Positions 24,797-34,789 of a stretch of 56,875 bases of DNA are shown here, piece after piece; the stretch's first letter is position 1, and the number at the start of each line of letters is the position of its first letter. Under the pieces are notes generated by a model, which did no database searches, was not told the origin of the DNA, and saw only the letters and a list, made by a program, of their open reading frames with translations. The position numbers were made by a program, and so were the translations under genes. This stretch comes from Selenomonas sp. GACV-9. Its GTDB lineage: Bacteria > Bacillota > Negativicutes > Selenomonadales > Selenomonadaceae. The stretch spans positions 1-56,875 of the forward strand of contig FPAX01000011.1 in the NCBI GenBank assembly GCA_900116485.1. Reading direction: 5' to 3'.

Positions 24797-25300
24797 ATGA
24801 TGAATGTTAATATTGCTGAATTGAAAACCGATTTAGGCAGGGAGCTTCCCTTTTCCTTTACGACGACTGCCGAGGAACTTGATGCCGTAAGCGATGATTA
24901 CCAGTTCGAGGGACCAATCATGGTCACGGGAACGGTAGTCTATACAGGCTCATGCTGGCGTGTGGCCGGGAAGATCGAGGATGTGAAGACCTTTGTCTGT
25001 GGTCGGTGTCTGGCTGATTGCCGGGAGAATCAGGTTCATGATTTTTCGGAGGATTTCAGCCGGGAGGCAGCGGAAACAGAAGACTTAGTCAATGTGTTTG
25101 AGGGAGATATGCTGGATATCCAGGATATGATCCGGGATACCCTGCTTGCGGCCCAGCCGCTCAGTAATATCTGCAAGCCCGACTGCAAAGGGCTTTGTCC
25201 GGTGTGCGGGCATAATCTGAATGAGGGCGATTGCGGCTGTGATCGTTTCGTTCCTGATCCGCGCATGGCAGCATTACAGCAATTATTGAAAAAGGAATAA
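24797..25300 (+). CDS. yceD: DUF177 (YceD) protein
   Basis: A 167-aa DUF177 protein, almost always encoded just upstream of rpmF. In plants and bacteria it is tied to 23S rRNA accumulation. A zinc-binding set of cysteines is visible: CGRCLADC in the middle, and CKPDCKGLCPVCGHNLNEGDCGC near the C-terminus, the family signature. It is 42 nt upstream of rpmF and shares its promoter. Two consecutive ATGs (24797 and 24800) are possible starts. Confidence 0.92.
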   Translation: MMNVNIAELKTDLGRELPFSFTTTAEELDAVSDDYQFEGPIMVTGTVVYTGSCWRVAGKIEDVKTFVCGRCLADCRENQVHDFSEDFSREAAETEDLVNVFEGDMLDIQDMIRDTLLAAQPLSNICKPDCKGLCPVCGHNLNEGDCGCDRFVPDPRMAALQQLLKKE

Positions 25301-25342
25301 GTTCCCCGTAGGAACACAGAGACTTAAGGAGGTGTATCCGAC

Positions 25343-25522
25343 ATGGCAGTACCAAAGCGTAAAACTTCCAAGGCTCGTCGCGATCAGCGTCGTGCAAACT
25401 GGAAATTAGAGGCTCCGGGTTTCGTTTCTTGCCCGCAGTGCCACGAGCCGAAGATGCCTCATCATGTATGCCCGGAATGCGGCTACTATGATGGCAAAGA
25501 GGTTGTCAAGGCAGCAGAATAA
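25343..25522 (+). CDS. rpmF: 50S ribosomal protein L32
   Basis: A 59-aa protein beginning [20 protein letters not shown], the universal L32 N-terminus. Zinc-ribbon cysteine pairs are CPQC (residues 30-33) and CPEC (43-46). The four-Cys form needs zinc. The ATG follows AAGGAGGTG at good spacing. It ends before a strong terminator. The rpmF gene between yceD and the fap/plsX lipid operon is a conserved arrangement. Confidence 0.97.
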   Translation: MAVPKRKTSKARRDQRRANWKLEAPGFVSCPQCHEPKMPHHVCPECGYYDGKEVVKAAE

Positions 25523-25532
25523 TAGAAGCTGT

Positions 25533-25566
25533 ATAAGCAGGACGAGTTTGTCCTGCTTATTTTATT
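25533..25566 (+). terminator. Terminator after rpmF
   Basis: ATAAGCAGGAC / GTCCTGCTTAT with a 6-nt loop is followed by TTTATTGTTTT. Confidence 0.92.
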
Positions 25567-25585
25567 GTTTTCAGACAACTGCTAC

Positions 25586-25614
25586 TTGCAATTTTAGGAC
25601 ATACCATTTATAAT
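25586..25614 (+). promoter_or_regulatory. Promoter of the fapR-plsX-fab operon
   Basis: TTGCAA (25586-25591) and a perfect TATAAT (25609-25614) are spaced by 17 bp. Transcription would start near 25621. Confidence 0.88.
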
Positions 25615-25632
25615 AGACCATTATATGAGATT

Positions 25633-25649
25633 GTAGTAGCAGGTACTAA
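25633..25649. promoter_or_regulatory. FapR operator
   Basis: GTAGTAGCAGGTACTAA matches 14 of 17 positions of the FapR palindrome TTAGTACCTGGTACTAA (as known from Bacillus). It lies about 12-28 nt downstream of the predicted start of transcription and 28 nt before fapR, an ideal place for autorepression that malonyl-CoA would relieve. Confidence 0.85.
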
Positions 25650-25676
25650 AAGATGACCATGGAGGGAGGTGTTCGA

Positions 25677-26255
25677 ATGGCAAGGGTGAAGAAAAAGGAG
25701 CGGCAGGAGCTGCTCTTGGCACAGGTGCGGGAAAAGCCTTTCCTGACTGATGAGGAGCTGGCTAAGAATCTCGAGGTCAGTGTCCAGACTATCCGCCTTG
25801 ATCGCTTGGAGCTCGGCATCCCCGAGCTGCGAGGCCGCATCCGCAATATGGCGGAAAAAGCCCAGAACAAGGTGAAATCCATCCAGAGCGGAGAGGTCGT
25901 TGGCGAGCTCATCGATCTGGAGCTGGGGCGTTCGGGCATTTCCCTGCTCCGCATCACGGAGGACATGGTCTTTGCCAAGACGCAGATTGCCAAGGGGCAT
26001 TATATGTTCTCGCAGGCAGATTCCCTGGCTATCGCCATCATCGATGCGCCGATGGCTGTAACTGGCGTGGCCAACGTCAAGTATAAGGTACCAGTTCATG
26101 TGGGCGAGAAGCTCATAGCCAAGGCCGAGGTCGTGAAGGTCAGAGGCAATAAATTCTTTGTGTGGGTCAAGACCCACAATGAAACCCAGGAAGTTTTCCG
26201 CGCGAAATTCATCGTGGTTTCGTGGGGAGATAAGTTAGGGGGTAAAACTTCGTGA
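25677..26255 (+). CDS. fapR: Fatty acid and phospholipid regulator FapR
   Basis: A 192-aa transcription factor. Residues 1-55 hold a DeoR-like helix-turn-helix (FLTDEELAKNLEVSVQTIRLDRLELGIPELR). A linker helix follows, then a hotdog-fold domain (about 75-190) that senses malonyl-CoA (FSQADSLAIAIIDAPMAVTGVANVKY, FRAKFIVVSW). ATG 25677 is chosen because GGAGGT lies at about 25664-25669; an earlier ATG at 25653 overlaps the leader. It overlaps plsX by 4 nt. A near-consensus operator upstream supports autoregulation of the whole fab operon. Confidence 0.95.
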   Translation: MARVKKKERQELLLAQVREKPFLTDEELAKNLEVSVQTIRLDRLELGIPELRGRIRNMAEKAQNKVKSIQSGEVVGELIDLELGRSGISLLRITEDMVFAKTQIAKGHYMFSQADSLAIAIIDAPMAVTGVANVKYKVPVHVGEKLIAKAEVVKVRGNKFFVWVKTHNETQEVFRAKFIVVSWGDKLGGKTS

Positions 26256-27280
26256 AGATTGCAGTTGACGCCATGGGCGGTGATTATGCGCCGGAACAGA
26301 TCGTGTTCGGCGCCGTCCGTGCGGCAAAGAAATACAAGTGTGAGATCGTGCTCGTCGGCGATGAGCCGCGGATCCGGGAGGTACTCAGCCGTGAGACTGG
26401 CTGGGAGAAGCTCGGCATCACGATCCATCACACGACGGAAGTCATCGGCATGGACGAGCATCCAGCTGATGCGGTCCGTACCAAGAAGGATTCCTCAGTC
26501 GTTGTGGCGACACGGCTCGTGAAGGAAGGACAGTGTGATGCGGTGTTATCGGCTGGCAGCACCGGTGCTGCCGTGACGGCGGCCCAGCTGATATTGAAGC
26601 GCATCCGCGGCATCGGCCGGCCGACGATCGCGACGCCGATGCCGACGTCGAAGGGCGTCACGCTGCTCCTGGATTCTGGTGCCAATGTGGACTCCAAGCC
26701 GGTGCATCTGGTGCAGAGCGGTCTGATGGGTTCCATCTATGCCGAGTATGTATTTGGCATAAAGAATCCAAGGGTAGGCCTGCTGAATATCGGCGAAGAG
26801 GAAACCAAGGGCAATGAGCAGGCGAAGGAGACCTATGCACTGCTCAAGGAGATGCATACCATCAATTTCGGTGGCAATGCGGAAGGCCGTGATGTCCCCA
26901 AGGGAAACTTCGACGTGGTAATTTGTGATGGATTTGTTGGCAATGTTGTGCTAAAATTTGCAGAGGGCCTGGCCAAGACCATCATGAAGCTGATCAAGGA
27001 AGCCATCAAGGAGGGCGGCATACTGGCGAAGCTTGGTGCGCTCCTGTTGATGCCGACGCTCAAGAAGCTGGGCAAGCGGCTGGATGCCTCGGAGTACGGC
27101 GGTGCACCGCTCTTAGGTGTCAATGGTGTCTGCATCATCAGCCATGGGTCGTCGAATGCAAAGTCGATCTGCAGTGCGATCGGTGTTGCCAATGATTATG
27201 TCAACGGCAATGTCATGGAGCATATTCAGGAGGCTTTGAGCCAGGAAACGGTATTGGCAAGTGACGGCGAGAAGAAGTGA
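26252..27280 (+). CDS. plsX: Phosphate acyltransferase PlsX
   Basis: A 342-aa enzyme making acyl-phosphate from acyl-ACP, the first step of phospholipid synthesis with PlsY. It begins MKIAVDAMGGDYAPEQIVFGAV, the family signature, and contains VLSAGSTGAAVTAAQ, GLLNIGEEETKGNE and EYGGAPLLGVNGVCIISHGSS. The GTG start overlaps the fapR stop (GTGA) and follows GGGGGT. plsY is not in the window. Confidence 0.96.
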   Translation: MKIAVDAMGGDYAPEQIVFGAVRAAKKYKCEIVLVGDEPRIREVLSRETGWEKLGITIHHTTEVIGMDEHPADAVRTKKDSSVVVATRLVKEGQCDAVLSAGSTGAAVTAAQLILKRIRGIGRPTIATPMPTSKGVTLLLDSGANVDSKPVHLVQSGLMGSIYAEYVFGIKNPRVGLLNIGEEETKGNEQAKETYALLKEMHTINFGGNAEGRDVPKGNFDVVICDGFVGNVVLKFAEGLAKTIMKLIKEAIKEGGILAKLGALLLMPTLKKLGKRLDASEYGGAPLLGVNGVCIISHGSSNAKSICSAIGVANDYVNGNVMEHIQEALSQETVLASDGEKK

Positions 27281-27323
27281 GGTCGATCCTGCATCGAGAA
27301 TGGGCTAAGGAGGACTATTTTTA

Positions 27324-28271
27324 ATGTTTGAGAATAATGAAATCTGTAAGTTGTTGAATATAAAGTACCCGATCCTGCAAGGTGGTATGGCTTGGATCGG
27401 TACGGCAGAGCTGGCTTCGGCTGTCTCGAATGCCGGTGGTCTCGGCATCATCGGTGCCGGACATATGCCGCCGGATATCCTGCGGGCGGAAATCCAGAAA
27501 TGCAAGGGCTGGACGGATAAGCCCTTCGGCGTCAACATCATGCTCATGAGCCCGTTTGTCAAAGAGGTCATGCAGGTTGTCATCGATGAGCGTGTGCCCG
27601 TTGTCACGACTGGTGCAGGCAACCCCGGCGAGTATGTTCCGGCGCTCAAGGAAATCGGTACGAAGGTAATCCCGGTTGTCGCTTCGGTAGCACTGGCAAA
27701 ACGCCTGGTTCGCAGCGGCGCTGATGCCGTCATCGCTGAGGGCACGGAGTCTGGCGGCCATATCGGTGAGATCACGACCATGGCACTTTTGCCGCAGGTC
27801 GTTGATGCTGTAGATGTTCCAGTAATCGGTGCTGGTGGTATCGGTGATTCCCGTGGTGTGGCAGCAGCCTTTGCGCTCGGTGCCAAGGCTGTGCAGATGG
27901 GATCCCGCTTTGTCATGAGCGAGGAGTGCATCGCCCATCCGGACTACAAGAAGATGGTACTTCATGCCAAGGATCGTTCTACGGTGGTCACGGGCCGTTC
28001 GCTTGGCCATCCGGCACGTGTACTGGCCAACAAGCTCACGCGCAAGTATGAGGAGCTCGAGGCTGCCGGTGCATCGAACGAGGAGCTCGAGCAGCTTGGC
28101 GTAGGCAGCCTGCATCGCGCTACCCATGAAGGTGACGTGGAGAATGGTTCTGTCATGATTGGCGAGATTTCGGGTATGCTCAAGGATATCAAACCGGTAA
28201 AACAGATTATTGAAGACATCGTTGCTGGTCTGCCAGGTGTTATTGACACGATTCAGCAGGATTGCAAATAA
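27324..28271 (+). CDS. fabK: Enoyl-ACP reductase II
   Basis: A 315-aa FMN-dependent enoyl-ACP reductase, the last step of each elongation round. It shows KYPILQGGMAWIG at the start, the FMN-binding GGLGIIGAG, the catalytic His in TESGGHIGE, VPVIGAGGIGDSRGVAAAFALGAKAVQMGSRF, and the tail region SGMLKDIKPVKQIIEDIV seen in FabK. The ATG follows AAGGAGG. Its place before fabD and fabG fits. No FabI is in the window. Confidence 0.92.
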   Translation: MFENNEICKLLNIKYPILQGGMAWIGTAELASAVSNAGGLGIIGAGHMPPDILRAEIQKCKGWTDKPFGVNIMLMSPFVKEVMQVVIDERVPVVTTGAGNPGEYVPALKEIGTKVIPVVASVALAKRLVRSGADAVIAEGTESGGHIGEITTMALLPQVVDAVDVPVIGAGGIGDSRGVAAAFALGAKAVQMGSRFVMSEECIAHPDYKKMVLHAKDRSTVVTGRSLGHPARVLANKLTRKYEELEAAGASNEELEQLGVGSLHRATHEGDVENGSVMIGEISGMLKDIKPVKQIIEDIVAGLPGVIDTIQQDCK

Positions 28272-28287
28272 TTGGAGGTAATTCACG

Positions 28288-29977
<1,690 letters not shown>

Positions 29978-30019
29978 TATAACTATATAGGAACTTTCAT
30001 TTTAAGGAGGTGAAACTTC

Positions 30020-30247
30020 ATGACTTTTGATAAAGTAAGAGATATCGTTGTTGAGCAGTTAGGTGTTGAGGCTGACGAGGTTGCCCTCGAGTCCACTTTC
30101 ATCGATGATCTGGGTGCTGATTCCCTGGACATTGTTGAGCTGATCATGGCTTTCGAAGAGGAATTCAATATTGAGATCCCGGACGAGGCTGCTGAGAAGA
30201 TCAAGAGCGTTCAGGATGTAGTTACCTACATAGACCAGAACAAATAA
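30020..30247 (+). CDS. acpP: Acyl carrier protein
   Basis: A 75-aa acidic four-helix protein. The phosphopantetheine attachment site is Ser35 in [21 protein letters not shown]. It carries intermediates for FabD, FabG, FabF and FabK. The ATG follows AAGGAGGTGAAA, a very strong Shine-Dalgarno. It is followed by a long hairpin at 30257-30313. Confidence 0.97.
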   Translation: MTFDKVRDIVVEQLGVEADEVALESTFIDDLGADSLDIVELIMAFEEEFNIEIPDEAAEKIKSVQDVVTYIDQNK

Positions 30248-30256
30248 GTTTGAGCG

Positions 30257-30313
30257 TCTTACCTGTTTGAAAATCCCGTGAAACTTGTTTCGCGGGATTT
30301 TCTCAAGGTAAGA
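30257..30313. promoter_or_regulatory. Long interrupted hairpin between acpP and the fabK paralogue
   Basis: TCTTACCT / AGGTAAGA (outer), AAAATCCCG / CGGGATTTT (middle) and GAAAC / GTTTC (inner) form one almost continuous stem. There is no clear T-run after it, so it is more likely a partial terminator or mRNA-stability element that raises acpP level over downstream genes. Confidence 0.65.
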
Positions 30314-30331
30314 TTGATTGGAGGAGTAACA

Positions 30332-31276
30332 TTGAAACTTCCAGAGCTGAAAATTGGCAATAAGATCGCAAGAGTTCCAATCCAGCAGGGTGGTATGGCG
30401 ATTCGTTTGTCAACGGCCCGTCTGGCGGCAGCTGTAGCTAACGAGGGCGGTATCGGCCTCATTGCCGCATCTGGTATGAGCCATGACGAACTGCGTTATG
30501 AAATCCGGCTCGCACGTTCGCTTACATCTGGTATCATCGGCATCAATATCATGGTAGCAGCCGCAGATTTTGCTGAGGTTGTGAAGACCGCAATCGATGA
30601 GGGCATTGACCTCGTGGTTGCTGGTGCAGGTTTTTCCCGTGATATGTTTGCTCTCGGTAAGGAATCCGGTACGCCAATCGTTCCGATCGTTTCTTCCGTT
30701 AAATTAGCTAAAATTTCAGAGCGTCTTGGTGCAGCTGCCATTGTCCTTGAGGGCAAGGAGGCAGGCGGACATCTCGGTACGGACACGTCAGTACGTGACC
30801 TGATCGCTGATGTCAGTGCAGCAGTGAATATCCCGGTCATTGCGGCCGGTGGCGTACTGCATGGCCAGGACATCGTTGATTTGATAAAAGCGGGCGCTGC
30901 TGGCGTCCAGATGGGTTCGCGTTTCGCTGCTTGTGAGGAATCCAATGCGGCGCCGGCCCTCAAGGAATACTATCTGAAATCGAAACCAGAGGATATCGTG
31001 GTCATCCACAGTCCTGTCGGTCTGCCAGGCCGTGCTGTGCGCACGCCGTTCTCGGCCAAGGTCATGGAAGGGCCTGTGCCGCCGAAACAGTGCGATGCCT
31101 GCCTCAAGGCCTGCAAGCACAATTTCTGCATTATCCGCGCGCTCACACGGGCGCAGCAGGGCGATGTGGAGACCGGCCTGGTCTTCACGGGTGAGTATAT
31201 GCCGAAAATCGACAAGATCATGTCGGTACATGATATCTTTGCGCAGCTTATCGCTGAGGCTGAAGCTGCCAACTGA
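30332..31276 (+). CDS. FabK-like flavoprotein (nitronate monooxygenase / enoyl-ACP reductase family) with Cys-rich tail
   Basis: A 314-aa paralogue of FabK. It has the FMN-binding core (VPIQQGGMAIRLSTARLAAAVANEGGIGLIAASG), a catalytic-type His in KEAGGHLGTD and VPVIAAGGVLHGQDIVDLIKAGAAGVQMGSRF. Unlike fabK at 27324 it has a C-terminal CDACLKACKHNFCIIRAL segment with four cysteines. TTG 30332 follows GGAGGAG; the in-frame upstream start lies in the hairpin. It is probably an NPD-family oxidoreductase, in a fab operon, but its substrate is unknown. Confidence 0.85.
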   Translation: MKLPELKIGNKIARVPIQQGGMAIRLSTARLAAAVANEGGIGLIAASGMSHDELRYEIRLARSLTSGIIGINIMVAAADFAEVVKTAIDEGIDLVVAGAGFSRDMFALGKESGTPIVPIVSSVKLAKISERLGAAAIVLEGKEAGGHLGTDTSVRDLIADVSAAVNIPVIAAGGVLHGQDIVDLIKAGAAGVQMGSRFAACEESNAAPALKEYYLKSKPEDIVVIHSPVGLPGRAVRTPFSAKVMEGPVPPKQCDACLKACKHNFCIIRALTRAQQGDVETGLVFTGEYMPKIDKIMSVHDIFAQLIAEAEAAN

Positions 31277-31324
31277 GCAGACGTTTGAAAAGACGACAAA
31301 GATAATTGAGAGGAGCTATTCGTT

Positions 31325-32569
31325 TTGAGTAATCGTGTAGTAATCACTGGTCTGGGCGCAATCACCCCGATTGGTATGGGTAAAGAGGAATTCTGGAATG
31401 GTCTGATGGAAGGCCGTAATGGTATCGATAAGATTACCCGTTTTGATGCGTCGGAGTATGGTGCCCAGATTGCTGGTGAGGTCAAGGACTTCGATCCAGC
31501 TGCTTACATCGATAAGAAAGAAGCTAAGCGCATGGACCGTTACACGCAGTTCGCTGTTGCTGCTGCTGGCATGGCTATCGAAGATGCAAAGCTTGACCTC
31601 GAGAAAGAGGATCTTGATCGCATCGGTACCTTTGTCGGTGCTGGTATCGGCGGTATCGAGACGATGCATTCCCAGTATGAGAAACTGTTTGCTAAAGGCC
31701 CAGGCCGCATCAGCCCGTTCTTCATCCCGATGATGATTGCCAACATGGCTGCTGGCCAGGTTTCGATCACGTATAAACTGCATGGACCGTCCAGCTGTAT
31801 CGTTACGGCTTGCGCTACGGGTTCCAACTGCATCGGCGATGCTTTCCGTGTCATCCAGCGCGGTGATGCTGATGTCATGATTGCTGGCGGTACGGAGGCT
31901 GCAATCTCTGAAGCTGCTGTCGCTGGTTTTGCTGCCATGAAGGCTCTTTGCATGGATCACAACGACGATCCGGCTCATGCATCCCGTCCCTTTGACAAGA
32001 ACCGCAGCGGTTTCGTCATGGGCGAAGGCGCAGGCCTCGTAGTCCTCGAGAGCCTTGAGCATGCAAAAGCTCGTGGCGCGCATATCTATGCTGAGGTTGT
32101 CGGCTATGGCGCTAACTCCGATGCATACCACATCACGAGCCCGGCTCCGGGTGGTGAATACCAGGCAAAATGCATGCAGGCTGCTCTTGATGATGCTGGC
32201 ATGAAGGCATCGGAGGTCGACTATGTCAATGCCCATGGTACGTCCACGCACATGAATGATGAAGGCGAGACGATGGCCATCAAGTCCGTTTGGGGCGAGG
32301 CAGCCAAAGACGTTTCGGTTTCCTCCATCAAATCCATGACGGGCCATCTGCTCGGTGCTGCTGGCGGTGTTGAGTGCATTGCTACGGCACTGGCTGTAGA
32401 GAATGACATGCTGCCGCCGACGATGAACTACGAGACCCAGGATGAGGGCCTTGACCTCGACTACGTTCCGAACAAGGCAAAGGCTAAGACGGTTCGTGCG
32501 GCTATGTCCAACAACTTCGGTTTTGGTGGCCACAATGCCTGCCTGCTGCTCAAGAAGTACGCAGAGTAA
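31325..32569 (+). CDS. fabF: 3-oxoacyl-ACP synthase II
   Basis: A 414-aa condensing enzyme that elongates acyl-ACP with malonyl-ACP. It starts MSNRVVITGLGAITPIG. The catalytic Cys163 is in TACATGSNC. The two His are in NAHGTSTHMND and SIKSMTGHLLGAAG. NNFGFGGHNACLL lies at the end. A TTG start follows GAGAGGAGC. It is 48 nt after the FabK-like gene and 12 nt before rnc. FabH and FabZ are absent from the window. Confidence 0.96.
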   Translation: MSNRVVITGLGAITPIGMGKEEFWNGLMEGRNGIDKITRFDASEYGAQIAGEVKDFDPAAYIDKKEAKRMDRYTQFAVAAAGMAIEDAKLDLEKEDLDRIGTFVGAGIGGIETMHSQYEKLFAKGPGRISPFFIPMMIANMAAGQVSITYKLHGPSSCIVTACATGSNCIGDAFRVIQRGDADVMIAGGTEAAISEAAVAGFAAMKALCMDHNDDPAHASRPFDKNRSGFVMGEGAGLVVLESLEHAKARGAHIYAEVVGYGANSDAYHITSPAPGGEYQAKCMQAALDDAGMKASEVDYVNAHGTSTHMNDEGETMAIKSVWGEAAKDVSVSSIKSMTGHLLGAAGGVECIATALAVENDMLPPTMNYETQDEGLDLDYVPNKAKAKTVRAAMSNNFGFGGHNACLLLKKYAE

Positions 32570-32581
32570 TGGAGGCTGACG

Positions 32582-33298
32582 ATGGAAAACATCCTGTCGG
32601 AGAAGCGCGAGCATGAGCTACGTGAGCTGGCAGCTACCCTGGGCGTGAAGTTTGTCAACCTGGACTTCCTCCAGCAGGCGCTGACGCATACTTCCTATGC
32701 GAATGAATCCAAGGGGAACATCGTCCATAATGAACGTCTCGAATTTTTAGGAGATGCTGTGCTGGAGCTTGCCTCCAGCACTTATCTTTATCAGCACTTC
32801 CCGCAGATGCCCGAAGGACAGCTGACAAAGACAAGGGCCAGCATTGTCTGTTCGGCGACTTTAGCGAGACTTGCTGCGAATCTGCATCTGGGCGATTATC
32901 TGTTGCTGGGGCGCGGCGAGGAGATGGGCGGCGGCCGGACGCGCCAGACGAATCTGGAGGACGTGTTCGAGTCCGTCATTGGCGCGATTTACCTGGATCA
33001 GGGGTGGGAAGCGGCGAAGGACTATGTCATCCGCCAGCTTACGCCGGAGTTCGAACGTGCCAAGCATGGCGCTATCCTGAAAGATTACAAGACGATCCTG
33101 CAGGAGCTGGTCTATCAGCACGAAGGCCAGAGTGTCGCCTATGAACAGGTGGCCGAAGAAGGCCCTGACCATGATAAGAGGTTTACCTTCCAGGTACGTA
33201 TTACAGGCAAGGTGATGGGCAAAGGCTCAGGCCATAGCAAAAAAGAGGCTGAGCAGCATGCGGCACGCGAAGCACTCGCAAAACTCAATCAGAAATAA
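32582..33298 (+). CDS. rnc: Ribonuclease III
   Basis: A 238-aa double-stranded RNA endonuclease. The catalytic signature ERLEFLGDAVLELASS lies near residue 50 and NLEDVFESVIGAIYLDQGW follows. Residues about 165-236 form a dsRNA-binding domain (YKTILQELVYQHEG to GSGHSKKEAEQHAAREAL). The ATG follows GGAGG. acpP-fabF-rnc is a conserved Firmicute order. It ends at a strong terminator. Confidence 0.96.
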   Translation: MENILSEKREHELRELAATLGVKFVNLDFLQQALTHTSYANESKGNIVHNERLEFLGDAVLELASSTYLYQHFPQMPEGQLTKTRASIVCSATLARLAANLHLGDYLLLGRGEEMGGGRTRQTNLEDVFESVIGAIYLDQGWEAAKDYVIRQLTPEFERAKHGAILKDYKTILQELVYQHEGQSVAYEQVAEEGPDHDKRFTFQVRITGKVMGKGSGHSKKEAEQHAAREALAKLNQK

Positions 33299-33301
33299 GC
33301 A

Positions 33302-33334
33302 AAGGCGCTGGCAAATGCCAGCGCCTTGTTTTAT
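33302..33334 (+). terminator. Terminator of the fapR-rnc operon
   Basis: AGGCGCTGGC / GCCAGCGCCT with a 4-nt loop is followed by TGTTTTATAA. Confidence 0.9.
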
Positions 33335-33363
33335 AATGAAGACAAAAGAAAGGGGAGAGCGAT

Positions 33364-34170
33364 ATGCGCAAGTTGACGATTCTGGGAACGGGGTTCGCGA
33401 TGGCGACGAAATGTTTCAATACCTGCTTCTTTCTCGAGCTGGAGGATGGCAGCCTGTTCCTGACTGATGCCGGTGGTGGCAATGGGATCCTGCGGCAGCT
33501 GGAGATCACGGCTTTTGATTATCAGAAATGTCATCATATGTTTGTGACCCATGGTCATACGGACCATGTGCTGGGCGTGATCTGGGTGATCCGCAAGGTA
33601 GCCGACCTTATGAACAAAGGAAAATACCAGGGAACTTTCCATATCTACTGTCATGATGTAGTGCGGGAGATGCTGCTGAAGATGACGGAGATGACCCTCA
33701 AGAAGAAAGATTTTGCCCGGGTGGGCAGCGATATCCTGATTCATGAGGTCACGGACGGCGAAACAGTCGAACTGCCGCAGTTCCGGCTTACGGCCTTCGA
33801 TATCCTCTCGACCAAGGCAAAGCAGTTTGGCTACTGCCTGCAGTTTGCAGACGGCATGAAGTTCACCTGCCTGGGCGATGAACCGTATAATGAACATGAC
33901 CGCGCGTATGCCGAACAGGCTGATTGGCTGCTGGCAGAGGCTTTTTGCCAGTATAAGGATCGTGAGGTCTTCAAGCCCTACGAAAAGAATCACAGCACTG
34001 TAAAAGAAGCTAGTGAACTGGCCGAACAGCTTGGCGTCAGGAATCTCGTCCTCTATCATACAGAGGACAAGCATTTAGCGACGCGCAAGCAGGAATATAC
34101 AGCTGAGGCCAGCCAGTATTATCATGGCCGTGTTTTTGTCCCCGATGACTTGGAGGTCATTGAACTCTGA
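33364..34170 (+). CDS. MBL-fold metallo-hydrolase, RNase Z-like
   Basis: A 268-aa metallo-beta-lactamase-fold protein. The metal motif HGHTDH runs from His63 to His68. LGDEP near 178 and the late His in VLYHTEDKH complete the site. The N-terminal LTILGTGFAMATKCFNTCFFLELEDG resembles RNase Z/PhnP-type hydrolases. It lacks clear substrate clues. Homologues act on RNA, phosphonate esters or other substrates. The ATG follows AAAGGGGAGAGC. It is alone between two terminators. Confidence 0.82.
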   Translation: MRKLTILGTGFAMATKCFNTCFFLELEDGSLFLTDAGGGNGILRQLEITAFDYQKCHHMFVTHGHTDHVLGVIWVIRKVADLMNKGKYQGTFHIYCHDVVREMLLKMTEMTLKKKDFARVGSDILIHEVTDGETVELPQFRLTAFDILSTKAKQFGYCLQFADGMKFTCLGDEPYNEHDRAYAEQADWLLAEAFCQYKDREVFKPYEKNHSTVKEASELAEQLGVRNLVLYHTEDKHLATRKQEYTAEASQYYHGRVFVPDDLEVIEL

Positions 34171-34185
34171 TACGGCTGTCAGGAA

Positions 34186-34240
34186 GGAAAAGAAAGAGAC
34201 AGGCAAGATGCTTTCGCATTATGTCTGTCTCTTTCCTTAT
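34186..34240. terminator. Bidirectional terminator between MBL hydrolase and marR
   Basis: AAAGAGACAG (34193-34202) pairs with CTGTCTCTTT (34225-34234), extended by AGGAA and TTCCT. It lies at the convergence of the MBL gene and marR. Confidence 0.8.
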
Positions 34241-34677
34241 TTACTGATAAACATTTTTTCGAGCAGATAGTTGAAGGTCAGGATGGATTGACTCAGCTGG
34301 ACTGTCTCGTCTTCATCCAGTTGCTGGATGTGCTGCGTAAACAGCAGGCGGACGCGCTCATTCTGGTCGTCGATAATCTTTTGGCCAGCAGCGGTCATCG
34401 TGATGACGCTGCGGCGGCGGTCATGCGGATCAGGAGCTTTCTGGACCATGCCGTTGCGGACGAGTTTGTCAATGACGGTGGTCATCTGCTGCTTGGAGAT
34501 ATTCAGGATGTTGCTGATATCGGAAATCGATACCGCTTCTTCGGTGAATATGACCATAAGGGCGCCGAACTGATTCAGCGGGATAGGCAGCTTGGTTTGG
34601 CGATAGAAATTGTTGTGAATCAGGATCAACGTTTCGATGAATTTTTGGGAAACATTTGGCGTTGATAGATTGTTCAT
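34237..34677 (-). CDS. MarR family transcriptional regulator
   Basis: A 146-aa winged-helix regulator. The HTH is EEAVSISDISNILNISKQQMTTVIDKLVRNGMV and the wing is APDPHDRRRSVITMTAAGQKI, the MarR signature. It is transcribed away from an RND efflux operon, the usual pattern for a repressor that controls the pump and itself. The shared intergenic region holds two palindromes (34708-34730 and 34790-34811). The ATG follows AAAGGAGTAAG on the minus strand. Confidence 0.92.
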   Translation of the reverse strand: MNNLSTPNVSQKFIETLILIHNNFYRQTKLPIPLNQFGALMVIFTEEAVSISDISNILNISKQQMTTVIDKLVRNGMVQKAPDPHDRRRSVITMTAAGQKIIDDQNERVRLLFTQHIQQLDEDETVQLSQSILTFNYLLEKMFISK

Positions 34678-34707
34678 AGAGATAGCTTACTCCTTTGATT
34701 AGAGTGC

Positions 34708-34730
34708 GATTAAATATTCGGTATTTAATC
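34708..34730. promoter_or_regulatory. Palindrome near marR, probable operator
   Basis: GATTAAATA-TTCGG-TATTTAATC is a perfect 9-bp inverted repeat with a 5-nt spacer. It sits 31 nt upstream of the marR start. Confidence 0.7.
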
Positions 34731-34749
34731 GTGTATACGAGCCATTTTC

Positions 34750-34778
34750 TTGACTTTTATCTGAATATAATATACTAT
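34750..34778 (+). promoter_or_regulatory. Promoter of the RND efflux operon
   Basis: TTGACT (34750-34755) and TACTAT (34773-34778) are spaced by 17 bp in an A/T-rich region, with transcription expected near 34786. Confidence 0.78.
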
Positions 34779-34789
34779 ATATTTCATCA

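Noticed and set aside
31316..32614. 432-codon minus-strand ORF opposite fabF
   Set aside because: It is antisense to a certain gene with conserved catalytic residues and shows no protein-like features.
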